Source of the DNA: Mucor mucedo
Lineage: Eukaryota > Mucoromycota > Mucoromycetes > Mucorales > Mucoraceae
Assembly: GCF_025094135.1 (NCBI RefSeq)
Contig: NW_026252287.1
Coordinates: 434,001 to 498,000, forward strand
Length of the DNA: 64,000 nt
Direction: 5' to 3'
The notes beneath the pieces are model-generated. The model was not told the origin of the DNA. It ran no database searches and saw only the letters and a list, made by a program, of their open reading frames with translations. The position numbers were made by a program, and so were the translations under genes. This document shows positions 20,232 through 29,450 of the stretch, in pieces; position 1 is the stretch's first letter; the number at the start of each line of letters is the position of its first letter.

Positions 20232-21382
20232 ATGTTTTCACCTGCTATTAAGAGAAGTGTAAAGATCAACTGTTTGAGCAGATATGTCAGAAAATGAAGA
20301 TTTAACACGCTTTTTATGATATAGTTTGCCGTTGCCGCTGCTGGTACCGCTTGGGTTGCAACCGCACCTGTTGCCTTTGCCGAAGAAAAAGTACAAGAAA
20401 GAAAAGAAAAGAAAAAACTTGTTTTAAAACATGCGTCTTACATGAATATTTCTTTTTATTTATTTAGCTTAGCATTTACGACGAACCTGAGCCCAAGGTT
20501 GTTATTGTTGAGTCACCCACAAAGCTTGAAGAACAAGTTTATATTGCACAAAAATTAGCCAACGAAACTTTGGAAGAGGGAAAGGTACAGGGCAAATTGA
20601 TATTATTAGAGGATTTTTTTTTTAAAAAAGAAAAAAAAAGAGCAGAAAGACTGACATATCATGTAGACTCATGTCAACGGTTGGGTCCAAAAAGTGCAAC
20701 AATTAGAAAGTGATGTTACATGTAACTATGATTGACAAAAGCAAAAGAAGAAAAGAAGAGAGACACTTACTTTTTTTTTTTTTGTTTGTTTGTATTTTAG
20801 CCAACATCCAAAGCACCATTGATAAGGATGAAGAGATTTTCCCCAACCTTCTCTATGTTGGTGTTGCAGCTTTAGCTGGTACAATCATTGCACGTAACCG
20901 CAATGTTGTCCTTCGTTTCTTGACATCCAGTACTTTAGCCGTTGGTGCTTCATATTATTTACTTCCCAAGACCACCCATAATGTTGCTGTTCAACTTGAA
21001 AGAATCGAAAAGAAATATCCTCAACTTGTTTCTGTTCATGAGAGTGTCAACGAGACCGTATTCGGTGTTCGTAAGCAATTAGACGACGCCGTTTCACAAG
21101 TGCAAGGTGCTTATACTGAAAACACCCAGAAATTACGCCAACAAATCCAAGAAAACACTGACAAAGTTAAGAACCAAGTCAACAGTGCTGTTGGTTCCAC
21201 AAGCACCGAGGCAAAGGATAAGTTCGACGAAGTAAAGAAGAATGTCGAGAGCATGTATTCAACAAGATCCAACGTGAGTTAAATCATCTAATTGATAGTT
21301 TATTTCTGTGATTTCTAATGCATTATCTTTTTTTTTATTATTTTGATAGCCTGGTGTTGAGGAGACCTTAAAGAAGAACTAA
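20232..21382 (+). CDS. MICOS complex subunit, MIC26/MIC27 (apolipoprotein O) family
   Basis: Inner mitochondrial membrane protein that helps form crista junctions. Exons 20232-20285, 20325-20390, 20468-20584, 20667-20721, 20801-21273 and 21350-21382 give 265 residues. A mitochondrial N-terminus (MFSPAIKRSVKINCLSRY) is followed by a hydrophobic stretch FAVAAAGTAWVATAPVAFA. The conserved family segments are LSIYDEPEPKVVIVESPTKL, NGWVQKVQQLESDV and FPNLLYVGVAALAGTIIARN. A second hydrophobic hairpin reads VVLRFLTSSTLAVGASYYLL. A long amphipathic, coiled-coil-like C-terminus ends the protein. The first intron uses the weak donor GTCAGA. Assignment to MIC26 or MIC27 is not possible by eye. Confidence 0.87.
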
Positions 21383-21564
21383 GCAACAAAAACAAAAAAA
21401 AAGTGTGTAGCTTTATAGATCAAATACTTGTTTTAAAAAAATAAAATAGCATATAAAAAAGAGAGTTGTATGACCTGACAATGATATTATCATAATGAAA
21501 CGTTTCTATTTTACACCATTGCAATTTAAAAATTCAGGCAAATTCTTTATTTAGATGAAACATT

Positions 21565-22912
21565 TTACTCATCAATTAATGAGGATGGATTATTTAAGGT
21601 GGTGACCGACCAAATTTTTGTTACTGCTTCAACTGCATCAGGCGTGTTTCTAGTTTTTACCACAAGTGTTTTAGGGATGCTCTTAATCTATAGTGTGTTA
21701 GTTTTGTTGTGATAGATAAGTAGGAACAATGGACAAACCTGGTCATCTTTAGCACTTTTTGTAGTTGTATAATATAATCCCAGAATCAGATTTGTTAACA
21801 AGGCTTCTTTATTCTCCTCGTCTTGATCTACTACTGATGATGTATGGGGCCTCAAAACACCCATGTTCTTCTCAACCATCTAATTGTTTGACAAAACTTA
21901 ATTTACAACATATAAAAATGACCCTTTTTGTATGTGTCACCTTTAATTTATCTGTCAAACTGTCATTAAACCCATTGTTTTGGCAAGTATCTTTGGATGT
22001 TTTAATTATTTTTTGTAATGACTGGGCTATTTGGGGTAGATGGGATATAACAGGTACAATCCTCTAAGGCATCATGATGAGTAGTAAGATTAATTATACT
22101 AATTTATTTTATACCTTCACAAATGCCCCAGAAAAGATAAGGGGATAATGACGAAATATTCTTTTGGTTAAGATGCCACTCAAGACTTCTTGGAAATAAT
22201 TAGATATGGATTCTATTTTAAAATCATGATTCCAAGCTAATTGAAACATCACACTGTCCTTTGTTATCCAATCAAGATGAATGTGTAAACTCTTTAGGAC
22301 ACCGTGTGGTGCCTTCTTTTGTAGCAAGTACGAAAGTGGTGATGAGGCAAATGCCTTGTCAATCTTGTACTGAAATAAGTCACCTTTACAAAATGATTGT
22401 AGTTTGATAAAGTCAGTGCTTTCCATCAGCTTATTTAAAGAGATTTCGATCCATGAAGGATACTTTAAAGTATTCAAGCCATTTAAGGTACATGTGATGC
22501 GGATAGATAATACACTGTTTGGGTCTAATACAATGTCTAATTTGTTTAGATCAAATGGTTCATGTTGAAAAGATGACAACAACTCGTAAGACATGTATTG
22601 ATGGCAAGTCGCTTGACAATAAAAGGATGATTCATACACGGTGTTATCTTTAAGCAAAATACCTTGTTTACTTTTATGCTCAGCAATAGTAATTGATGTT
22701 TGATCTACATGTTTGACTACTTTGGCTGCACTATTCATAGTAGGCATTGAACGAAGTGCCTGGTCTTTTTCCATAGTGTGTTTGACAGCACAGACTGAAG
22801 AATCAGGTAGTTCATCTTCAGACTGTGAATCACCATATGGATCTACATTCTCTGCTAAAGCTGTAATATCGTCTTGAGTCAAATCTAGTAGATAATCGGC
22901 ACTGCTGCTCAT
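21565..22912 (-). CDS. Unrecognised four-exon protein
   Basis: Exons 22115-22912, 21941-22063, 21739-21879 and 21565-21687 join at phase-0 GT-AG introns to give 394 residues; every exon is a multiple of three. The N-terminus is acidic and disordered (DLTQDDITALAENVDPYGDS). The middle has alternating beta/alpha-type sequence, for example KLDIVLDPNSVLSIRITCTL and SLHIHLDWITKDSVMFQLAW. The C-terminus is helical (VISHLPQIAQSLQKIIKTSK; LLTNLILGLYYTTTKSAK). No signal peptide, membrane segment or known motif was recognised. Codon use and consistent splice sites argue that it is a real gene. Function is not assigned. Confidence 0.7.
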
Positions 22913-23219
22913 GATTTGAAAGAGAGAGAAAAAATGTTGTTTGCATAAACTAGACTATACAAATAGAGAAAGAGAAAGAAAAAATGGCTATTCAGGGGGC
23001 CGGATCGGAACGTTTCGGTGGTGTAGTCCGGTATTTCCCTTTTTAAACCCGTGATAATTGGAAAGCTGTCTATTCCCATTGCAAAAAGGAACATGGACAG
23101 GGCCTTTGGGTGTGTGTCATGAAAATTCACATGATATTTTATTTATTATGGTTTTCTTTTTCTTTTTTTTTTTTTTCAGGTACACTCCAAAAAAAAAAAA
23201 TTAAAAAAACTGGCCCCGT

Positions 23220-24009
23220 TTACATAAAGGTTAAGTAAGCAGTACCGACAGCGGTACCAGCAAGAACGGCATAAGCAGTGGTGTAGACTTGCTTGATGTC
23301 AAGCATTTTACCAGCATCCCAAACCTATACAAACAATCATCCACATATTAAAATCTCGGGTCATAGCTTCTTTTTTTTTTTTTTATGCATTGCTTACCAA
23401 ATGTCTAACACCGTTAAGACTATGGAAAACAAAAGGGGCAGAAACAGTGGCCTTGGCAAGAACCTTCAATGCGACAGGAGCAGCAGCAGCGGAAGTGATG
23501 ATACTGGCAGTGTCGATGGTGTAACCCAAAGCAGGAGCAGCGAGGTATGAAAGAGCACCAACATAGAAAGCTAAAATTCAATTAATATATTTTATATCCA
23601 AAGTAATTACAAAGAAAAAAGGGATCTTACCACCACCGAGAGCAGCACCGGTAATTCTGTGAAAAGCAGACAAGACAGCAGTGATTTGCTTCTTGTAAAT
23701 AGTCAAATGAGGGGAAACAGGACGGAATTTACGTTGTTGACGCAAGATTTCGGATTCAGCAGCAGCACATTGTTCTTGAGCCTTGCGAGAAGCGTTGAAG
23801 TGTCTATAGTCAATTGTCAGGTTCATTTGTATATGATATAAAGGCAAGATAAATTACCTGACGCCGAATGCAGGAGTGGCAATGGTACTTCTAAGAACAG
23901 AGGGATCTATGCAATATAAATATCTTTAATGATATTTTTCTTTCTATTATTCTTGTCAACTATAATTACTTTGAGCAACTGTCTTCAAGATGGAACGTGT
24001 GGCCAGCAT
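23220..24009 (-). CDS. SDH3: Succinate dehydrogenase cytochrome b subunit (SDHC)
   Basis: Membrane anchor of respiratory complex II in the inner mitochondrial membrane; carries the haem and part of the ubiquinone site. Exons 23970-24009, 23858-23906, 23631-23803, 23398-23570 and 23220-23324 give 179 residues. A presequence (MLATRSILKTVAQ) starts it. The family signature RPVSPHLTIYKKQITAVLSA continues into FHRITGAALG. Membrane helices follow. The second signature HSLNGVRHLVWDAG holds the conserved His residues of the haem region. The last helix reads VYTTAYAVLAGTAVGTAYLT. All introns are GT-AG. It diverges from the acetyltransferase gene across a promoter of about 218 bp. Confidence 0.95.
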
Positions 24010-24227
24010 ATTTTAAGAGTGGGGTGTGAAAAAAAATAAAGAGAGAAAAAGTGTGGAGAAACGAAACGAGCGGGGGGTTTTTTTTTTCCTGTTCCTTCCA
24101 CAAATCTCCACAATAAGAACTTTCATGGGTGACATCACTTTTATTTCGGCTAAACCATATTCCGTCGGTTCACTGTTTTTTTCTACCTCAATTGTCTTGA
24201 CTACGTACTATCACACTATACATAAAC
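24010..24227. promoter_or_regulatory. Bidirectional promoter between SDHC and the Esa1-like gene
   Basis: Only about 218 bp separate the two divergent start codons, so core promoter elements must be shared or interleaved. No TATA box is placed well for either gene. A mixed T-run and GC-rich stretch (near 24068-24085) lies near the SDHC side. Confidence 0.55.
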
Positions 24228-25721
24228 ATGATGAGCGAAGAAACAGAGAATACAAACATAAAGATTGAACCCAATACTTCAGAAACACTAACAGCAACTG
24301 CTTTGGAAGTCGTGCAAGAAGATACTTCCAACGATCATCTCTCAGCTGAGCAACGCTCTCAAATGGTGAAATTCATTGCCTCACCAGTGCACTGTAAATT
24401 ATTTGTGGAAAAGATCTCCATCAAAGGTGATTCAGAGTATAGAAAAGCAGAGATCATCTTGGCAAGAGAAACAAACAAGAAACCGTCTACACTGGAATAC
24501 TATGTTCATTATGTAGAATTCAATAAACGTCTAGATGAATGGGTACCTTTTCAAAGACTGGATTTTAGTAGAGGTGTCGAGTTTCCTAAGCCCAACAATA
24601 AAAAGACAAAAAAAGGTGCTGCAGATACAACAAGCAGAGGCTCTACACCACAATCCAACATGATGAAAAAGAGGCTCGAGAGTGAAGTGAATTTACCTGG
24701 TGAGGAGATTATTGGAGAAGAAATCGTGCTGGGAGAAGAAGATGAAGAGGAAGAGGAAGAATTTGAAGAGGAAAAAGAACCGAGGACTGCAGAGGATGAG
24801 TTCTCTAAAGAAGAAGAGATAGAAAAATTAAGGACGTCAGGATCAATGACACAAAACCTAAGTGAAATTGCTAGAGTGAAAAATATGAATAGAATTCAAA
24901 TGGGAGAGCATGAAATTGAAACATGGTATTTTTCACCTTACCCAAAAGAATACGCTTATTGCGATACACTATACATATGTGAATTTTGTCTGCTATATTA
25001 TCAGTCACATAAACAACTAGAACGACATCGGACAAGGTGTCAATTACAACATCCACCAGGAAACGAAATTTATCGAAAAGACGATATTTCATTCTTTGAA
25101 ATTGATGGTAGAAAACAAAAGACTTGGTGTAGAAACCTGTGTTTACTATCAAAATTATTTTTGGATCATAAAATGCTGTATTATGATGTTGATCCATTCT
25201 TATTTTACTGCATGACAAAGAGAGACGAATTGGGATGCCATTTGATTGGCTACTTCTCAAAAGAAAAGGAATCCGCTGACAATTATAACGTTGCTTGTAT
25301 TTTAACACTACCTCAATATCAAAGACATGGTTACGGTAAATTATTAATCGCTTTCTCTTATGAACTTTCTAAAGTCGAAGGTAGAACTGGTTCTCCTGAA
25401 AAACCATTATCGGATTTGGGTCTCATGTCTTATCGTGCTTATTGGACCGATACAATCGTCGGTTTCTTACTATCAACAAACGAAGAAGTGACTATAGAAG
25501 AAATATCTCAAAAGACCGCTATTACCACTCAGGATATTTTACATACGCTCCAAAGTATCGGCGCATTAAAATATTATCGCGGTCAACATATCATCTGTCT
25601 TGGTGATAAAGTCGTTGAACAATGGGAAAAGATTCAACAAAAGAAGAAGCGTGTTATCTCTCCTGAGAAATTGGACTGGAGACCTATTCACTTTACTTCT
25701 TCCCAATTAAGATTTTTGTAA
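24228..25721 (+). CDS. ESA1: MYST-family histone acetyltransferase, Esa1/Tip60-like
   Basis: Catalytic subunit of the NuA4-type complex that acetylates histones H4 and H2A; nuclear. A single exon encodes 497 residues, beginning MMSEETEN (the second Met is an equal candidate). A chromo-barrel domain is at about residues 50-125 (YYVHYVEFNKRLDEWVPFQR). A long Glu-rich linker follows. The MYST zinc finger is CEFCLLYY with the downstream H-x3-H/C partners in LERHRTRC. The acetyl-CoA motif QRHGYGKLLI is present. The expected catalytic Cys357 (VACILTLPQ) and Glu391 (SPEKPLSDLG) are spaced exactly as in yeast Esa1. The lack of introns is unusual among its neighbours. Confidence 0.95.
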   Translation: MMSEETENTNIKIEPNTSETLTATALEVVQEDTSNDHLSAEQRSQMVKFIASPVHCKLFVEKISIKGDSEYRKAEIILARETNKKPSTLEYYVHYVEFNKRLDEWVPFQRLDFSRGVEFPKPNNKKTKKGAADTTSRGSTPQSNMMKKRLESEVNLPGEEIIGEEIVLGEEDEEEEEEFEEEKEPRTAEDEFSKEEEIEKLRTSGSMTQNLSEIARVKNMNRIQMGEHEIETWYFSPYPKEYAYCDTLYICEFCLLYYQSHKQLERHRTRCQLQHPPGNEIYRKDDISFFEIDGRKQKTWCRNLCLLSKLFLDHKMLYYDVDPFLFYCMTKRDELGCHLIGYFSKEKESADNYNVACILTLPQYQRHGYGKLLIAFSYELSKVEGRTGSPEKPLSDLGLMSYRAYWTDTIVGFLLSTNEEVTIEEISQKTAITTQDILHTLQSIGALKYYRGQHIICLGDKVVEQWEKIQQKKKRVISPEKLDWRPIHFTSSQLRFL

Positions 25722-25737
25722 CTTTCTTTATATATAT

Positions 25738-25762
25738 AATAGTAATAATAATAATAATAATG
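25738..25762. repeat. TAA/ATA trinucleotide repeat in the 3' flank
   Basis: About seven AAT/TAA repeats lie just after the stop of the acetyltransferase gene and probably fall in its 3' untranslated region. Confidence 0.8.
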
Positions 25763-25881
25763 GTGGTAATAAAATTAGCGAGGCTATTTCTTTTTTTTTT
25801 CTCCCATTTGCAAAAAGAATATAAAGTTCCAAATAAACGGTATCTCCCCTCGTTTATCTCTTTTCATATATATTTATATAC

Positions 25882-26322
25882 ATGGTTAAATTTATCTTAT
25901 TATTAAGTGCACTTATCACAGCTGTTGTAGCTAAATGTAAGGTAGATTTCTGAAAAGAGTGATCACCCGAAATAACATTATTTTCATTAGTGACTTATCC
26001 TACGGATGGAACAGTTTGGAAAGTCGGAGAGCCGGTCTCTGTGGTAAAGATAGACTCTACTTTATTAATCTTTAATAAATACTCACATATATGTTAGACA
26101 TTTGCACCCGGACAACCCGCAGAGACTGTCAACATGTACTTTAGTCATGATCGAAGTATTGTTATAGGCTCAGGACCAATTAGCGAAGGTGGATCTTTTG
26201 AATTTATTGTGCCTCCCAATGCAGTCAATCCCGCTGGCGGTCCTGCTGAACTTGTCGTTATACATCGTGTCGATCTTCATCTCTACTCTGTAGATACAAT
26301 CGCTATCCAAATCGAAGGATAA
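25882..26322 (+). CDS. Small secreted Kre9/Knh1-like protein
   Basis: Exons 25882-25936, 25991-26043 and 26098-26322 give 110 residues. A clear signal peptide (MVKFILLLSALITAVVA) precedes a single beta-sandwich-like module. TYPTDGTVWKVGEPVSVTF is the typical start of the Kre9/Knh1 N-terminal domain, and VNMYFSHDRSIVIGSGPISE fits its middle. Proteins of this family are linked to beta-1,6-glucan and cell-wall assembly, although the short secreted forms are uncharacterised. There is no Ser/Thr-rich tail or GPI signal, so it should be a free extracellular or cell-wall protein. Confidence 0.75.
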
Positions 26323-26623
26323 TATACTCTTAATAACAATAATAGCCGGAAATTTATTCGTCTCCCCCCTTTAATAAATAATAAACTAATGCATGATAAA
26401 ATAGTATCACAAGCAATAAAACCAAATAGAAGAGATGCTTTTTTTCCCGTTTAGACGCAAATAACTTACAGCAACGTTTCCACACTAATCAGTATTTGAA
26501 AGGAGCTGGTTATGTAAAATGTCTAAATGAGTAACTATTTTGATTGGCCATATAATAAAAATTGATTATGCTGTATTCCCAAAAAAAAAAAAAAGTAGCT
26601 TGATTTATTTAAGTCGGATAGGT

Positions 26624-27014
26624 TTACAACTTCATGGCTTGTGGCTCGCTTGACGTAATAGAGACCGCTCTGTAACATGATTTAATTAAAACGCGTCTAT
26701 ATGTATTACATGTTGTCGCTTACTGTAACACGACTGAAAAGTCTTCTTCGACATCGTCGTCATCCCAATTGTCATCCCATAAATTATCATCGAGGTTTTC
26801 CTCGTCATTCTCTTCCCAATCTGAAAAAAAAGAAATAAACACTACCTTAAACCGTGTCCACATATATATTTTTTATATTTTTACCCTCAGCTACGAATTC
26901 TTCAAACTCGTCGTCTTCTTCCAAAGCACCGAGTTGTCCATTCTTTTTGGCAGGCTCTTCTTCAAGTGGTTTGTCTTGAATCTTGGGTGGTGTGACAGTG
27001 TTACTTGAACTCAT
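26624..27014 (-). CDS. SEM1: Sem1/Dss1-like 26S proteasome subunit
   Basis: Small acidic, intrinsically disordered subunit of the proteasome lid, also part of TREX-2 and recombination complexes in yeast and animals. Exons 26885-27014, 26724-26820 and 26669-26624 give 90 residues, close to the 89 of the yeast protein. The two acidic and aromatic binding segments are visible: EEDDEFEEFVAEGDWEEND and LDDNLWDDNWDDDDVEEDF. The third exon is inferred: without splicing, translation would stop right after the GTAAGC donor (Gln-stop). Splicing gives the C-terminus SSEPQAMKL. The two-exon alternative would end at about 26721. Confidence 0.82.
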
Positions 27015-28823
27015 CTCTGTAAATAAAAAATAGTTACGTAGAAAGGATAAGGTGAACGCAAAAAAAAAAAAAAAAACGCGTGTTGTGCATACGTACTTTT
27101 TTTTTTTTTTTACTCCACGTGACAAAATCTTAATGTTTTTTAATTCGCTGGTAGTTGTTCATATTTCATTGCTTACAGTACTCTAAGACCAGTCCTTAGC
27201 ATGATTTGGTTTGCATGTGTGCATAATATTCTTATAATCCAATGCGCTTTATGTAAACCATTGATCGTGCCTATTTTATTTTTATAAATGGTATGCCTTC
27301 AAACACACAACATGTTTTTATTTCTAATGCTATTTAGATGTATTGAGAGCTGCTACTTAGTTTGTATATTCAATATGGAGTAACACTTGTCGTTCATAAA
27401 TTACTCATTGTGCTAGGCTAGTGGATCATGAAAAAAAAAAGTCAAGTATAATACTTGTAGAAACTTATACAAGTGATATCTGCAGAATATATATATATAC
27501 CATCTACAACAAATGGCACTAATGTATGGAATTTTACCAGGAGTTCTTGTTGGCCTTTGCGGGAGATTTATGGGATTGCGCTCTGTATAACAGCTGTTGG
27601 ATTTACCCTTTGGATATTTCTTTAAAGAACCAGTATATTCGATTACAAAACAACATTTTAGTGCTTCTAAGATTATTATAACATCGCATAGCTGACTATA
27701 ATATTCTTATTGTAAAATATAACTAAAGCTAATAGCGTTGCTGATAAAAGATAAATTACAGATGATAAAAACGCTCTTTATTATTCATACACGAAGGCTC
27801 TTTTGGGGGCATCAGACTTCTCGCATTATAAAACATTGTGTACCACGTTTTATAACAGTGTCCTTGAGCTGGAAGTAGATCTATCCGCATTTAAGTAGTC
27901 TAGGCCCAAACTATATGACTCTTCTTTCACACCCTCTATATTATTTCAGACCGAAGCAGAAAAACGTGCCAGCATATGAAAAATAAACTACAAACAGATC
28001 ATTAAAATCAGATGACACGTTACGCAACGTACAAAACCCGAAAAAAAAAAAGGATTGTGTCATAGAGATTTACTGCTACACAATCAGCAGGAGAACAGAT
28101 TTTTAAATTAATGCTACAAGTGACGCATCGTTATTGATCTGTGGATTTCGATCGTCCCTATACAACCGTTTCCTAAAAATTAAGTCAAAGGAAAACAGGC
28201 TGTAAATATAAACTACATACTATTTCTTTCTATAATTTCGTTACTATAGACACACAAAACGGATGAGGGTTAAGTTAATATTTAATAGTTACACCTACAC
28301 TGTTCTTTTTAAAACTATTTTGGTGATATTCATTTTGATTCGTACTTTTTTTTTCTTGGTGCGGGTGTAGTGTATGTAAGAAATCTATATTTAAAAAAGC
28401 CAAGATCTGGTTTCTGCACAATTTTCAAACAAATAAAGAAAAGCTTAAAACAACTGGATAATTCTATATATCTGATATCATAATTGCCTTTTCGAATAAC
28501 TACAATAGATTCTTGTCCAAAAAATGACGTTAAACAATGACGTTAGAAGCCACAAAAAAAAAAACTAAATACTGGTAACACACACAAAAGCTCAGCATTT
28601 ATAGGAATCGCCAAGGAGCATGATTCATTTCAATCAGGTTAGACTCGTGTAACCATCTAAAAAAGTCTAGCTCATTTAGCGCCCGCTTGTGTCAAACCTA
28701 TTTTTTATATAAAAGGTGCAATGTTGTCGTTTCATTTTTATATTTTTCTTTTTATCATCAATCTTAACAACTCTTCTCTTTACAACAACAACAACAACAA
28801 CAACAACTAAAAAAAAAATTAAA
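27015..28823. other. 1.8-kb spacer with a decayed coding stretch
   Basis: No intact gene. A degenerate frame lies near 27770-27985. Short A-runs and a TA repeat (27488-27500) occur. The last 100 bp hold the leader of the SUR7-like gene, with a CAA repeat at about 28781-28807. Confidence 0.5.
27770..27985 (+). pseudogene. Possible decayed coding fragment, unknown
   Basis: A + strand frame reads DDKNALYYSYTKALLGASDF, continues to LELEVDLSAFK, meets a stop, then stays protein-like (SRPKLYDSSFTPSILFQTEA) up to a second stop. An acceptor-like TTACAG lies right before it. One in-frame stop and no start codon argue for a relic exon. No domain was recognised. Confidence 0.3.
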
Positions 28824-29450
28824 ATGTCATTTTTCGGACACTTAGCAACTTTCTTTACCTTTGCAGCACTTGTACTTCAAGTGTTCTCTATGATTGGTTC
28901 TACCCACAATTCTCCATTTTTACGTGATCTATACTTTGCCAAGGTTGACGTCGCAAGTCAATATGTGATCTTTGGTTTATGGGGTTACTGTACAGGAACA
29001 AGTTCCGGTGGTGTCCAAATGTGTAGCAAGCCTGTCCCTGGATTTGATTGGAGTAAGATCTCTGAGCTTAGCGAATATGTCGGTGGATTGCACAGCTTAG
29101 AAAAATTATTCCTCGCCAACTTCATTTTATACTGGATTGCATTAGGCTTCACTTTCATTGCTTTAATTGTTACCATCATGAGCCACTTCAGACGTGGTCC
29201 CGATCTCTTGGCCTCTATCATGACTTTCATTGCTTTTGTCGTTATGTTGGTAGTCTTTGTTATTGTACTCGTGATCTCTATTCGTGGTATTAACACTGCC
29301 AAGGGAGTCGATTCCAGTGTTCATGGTACTTTAGGCCCTGCCACTTGGATGACAATGGGTGCTTTCATCGCTTTATTATTCTCTTCTGTCAATTACTGTT
29401 TCGCATGTATTTGCGGTGGTGGCAGAAGAGTCAAATCCGAAAAGGTCTAA
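28824..29450 (+). CDS. SUR7/PalI-family four-helix membrane protein
   Basis: A single exon encodes 208 residues. The start at 28824 follows a (CAA)n leader; the upstream in-frame Met at 28716 would add an implausible Phe/Thr-rich extension. The first membrane helix is near residues 5-27. An extracellular loop follows with the GLWGYCTGTSSGG...MCSKP cysteine motif typical of SUR7/PalI/claudin-like proteins. Three more helices follow (about 95-118, 128-152 and 170-196), then a short basic tail RRVKSEKV. SUR7 proteins mark eisosome or plasma-membrane domains, and PalI senses ambient pH; which applies here cannot be decided. Confidence 0.85.
   Translation: MSFFGHLATFFTFAALVLQVFSMIGSTHNSPFLRDLYFAKVDVASQYVIFGLWGYCTGTSSGGVQMCSKPVPGFDWSKISELSEYVGGLHSLEKLFLANFILYWIALGFTFIALIVTIMSHFRRGPDLLASIMTFIAFVVMLVVFVIVLVISIRGINTAKGVDSSVHGTLGPATWMTMGAFIALLFSSVNYCFACICGGGRRVKSEKV

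Noticed and set aside
22981..23060. Possible tRNA-like GC-rich stretch
   Set aside because: No cloverleaf and no B-box sequence (GGTTCGANTCC) on either strand.
24871..25308. 145-codon minus frame
   Set aside because: Lies entirely inside the Esa1-like coding exon, which has full domain support.
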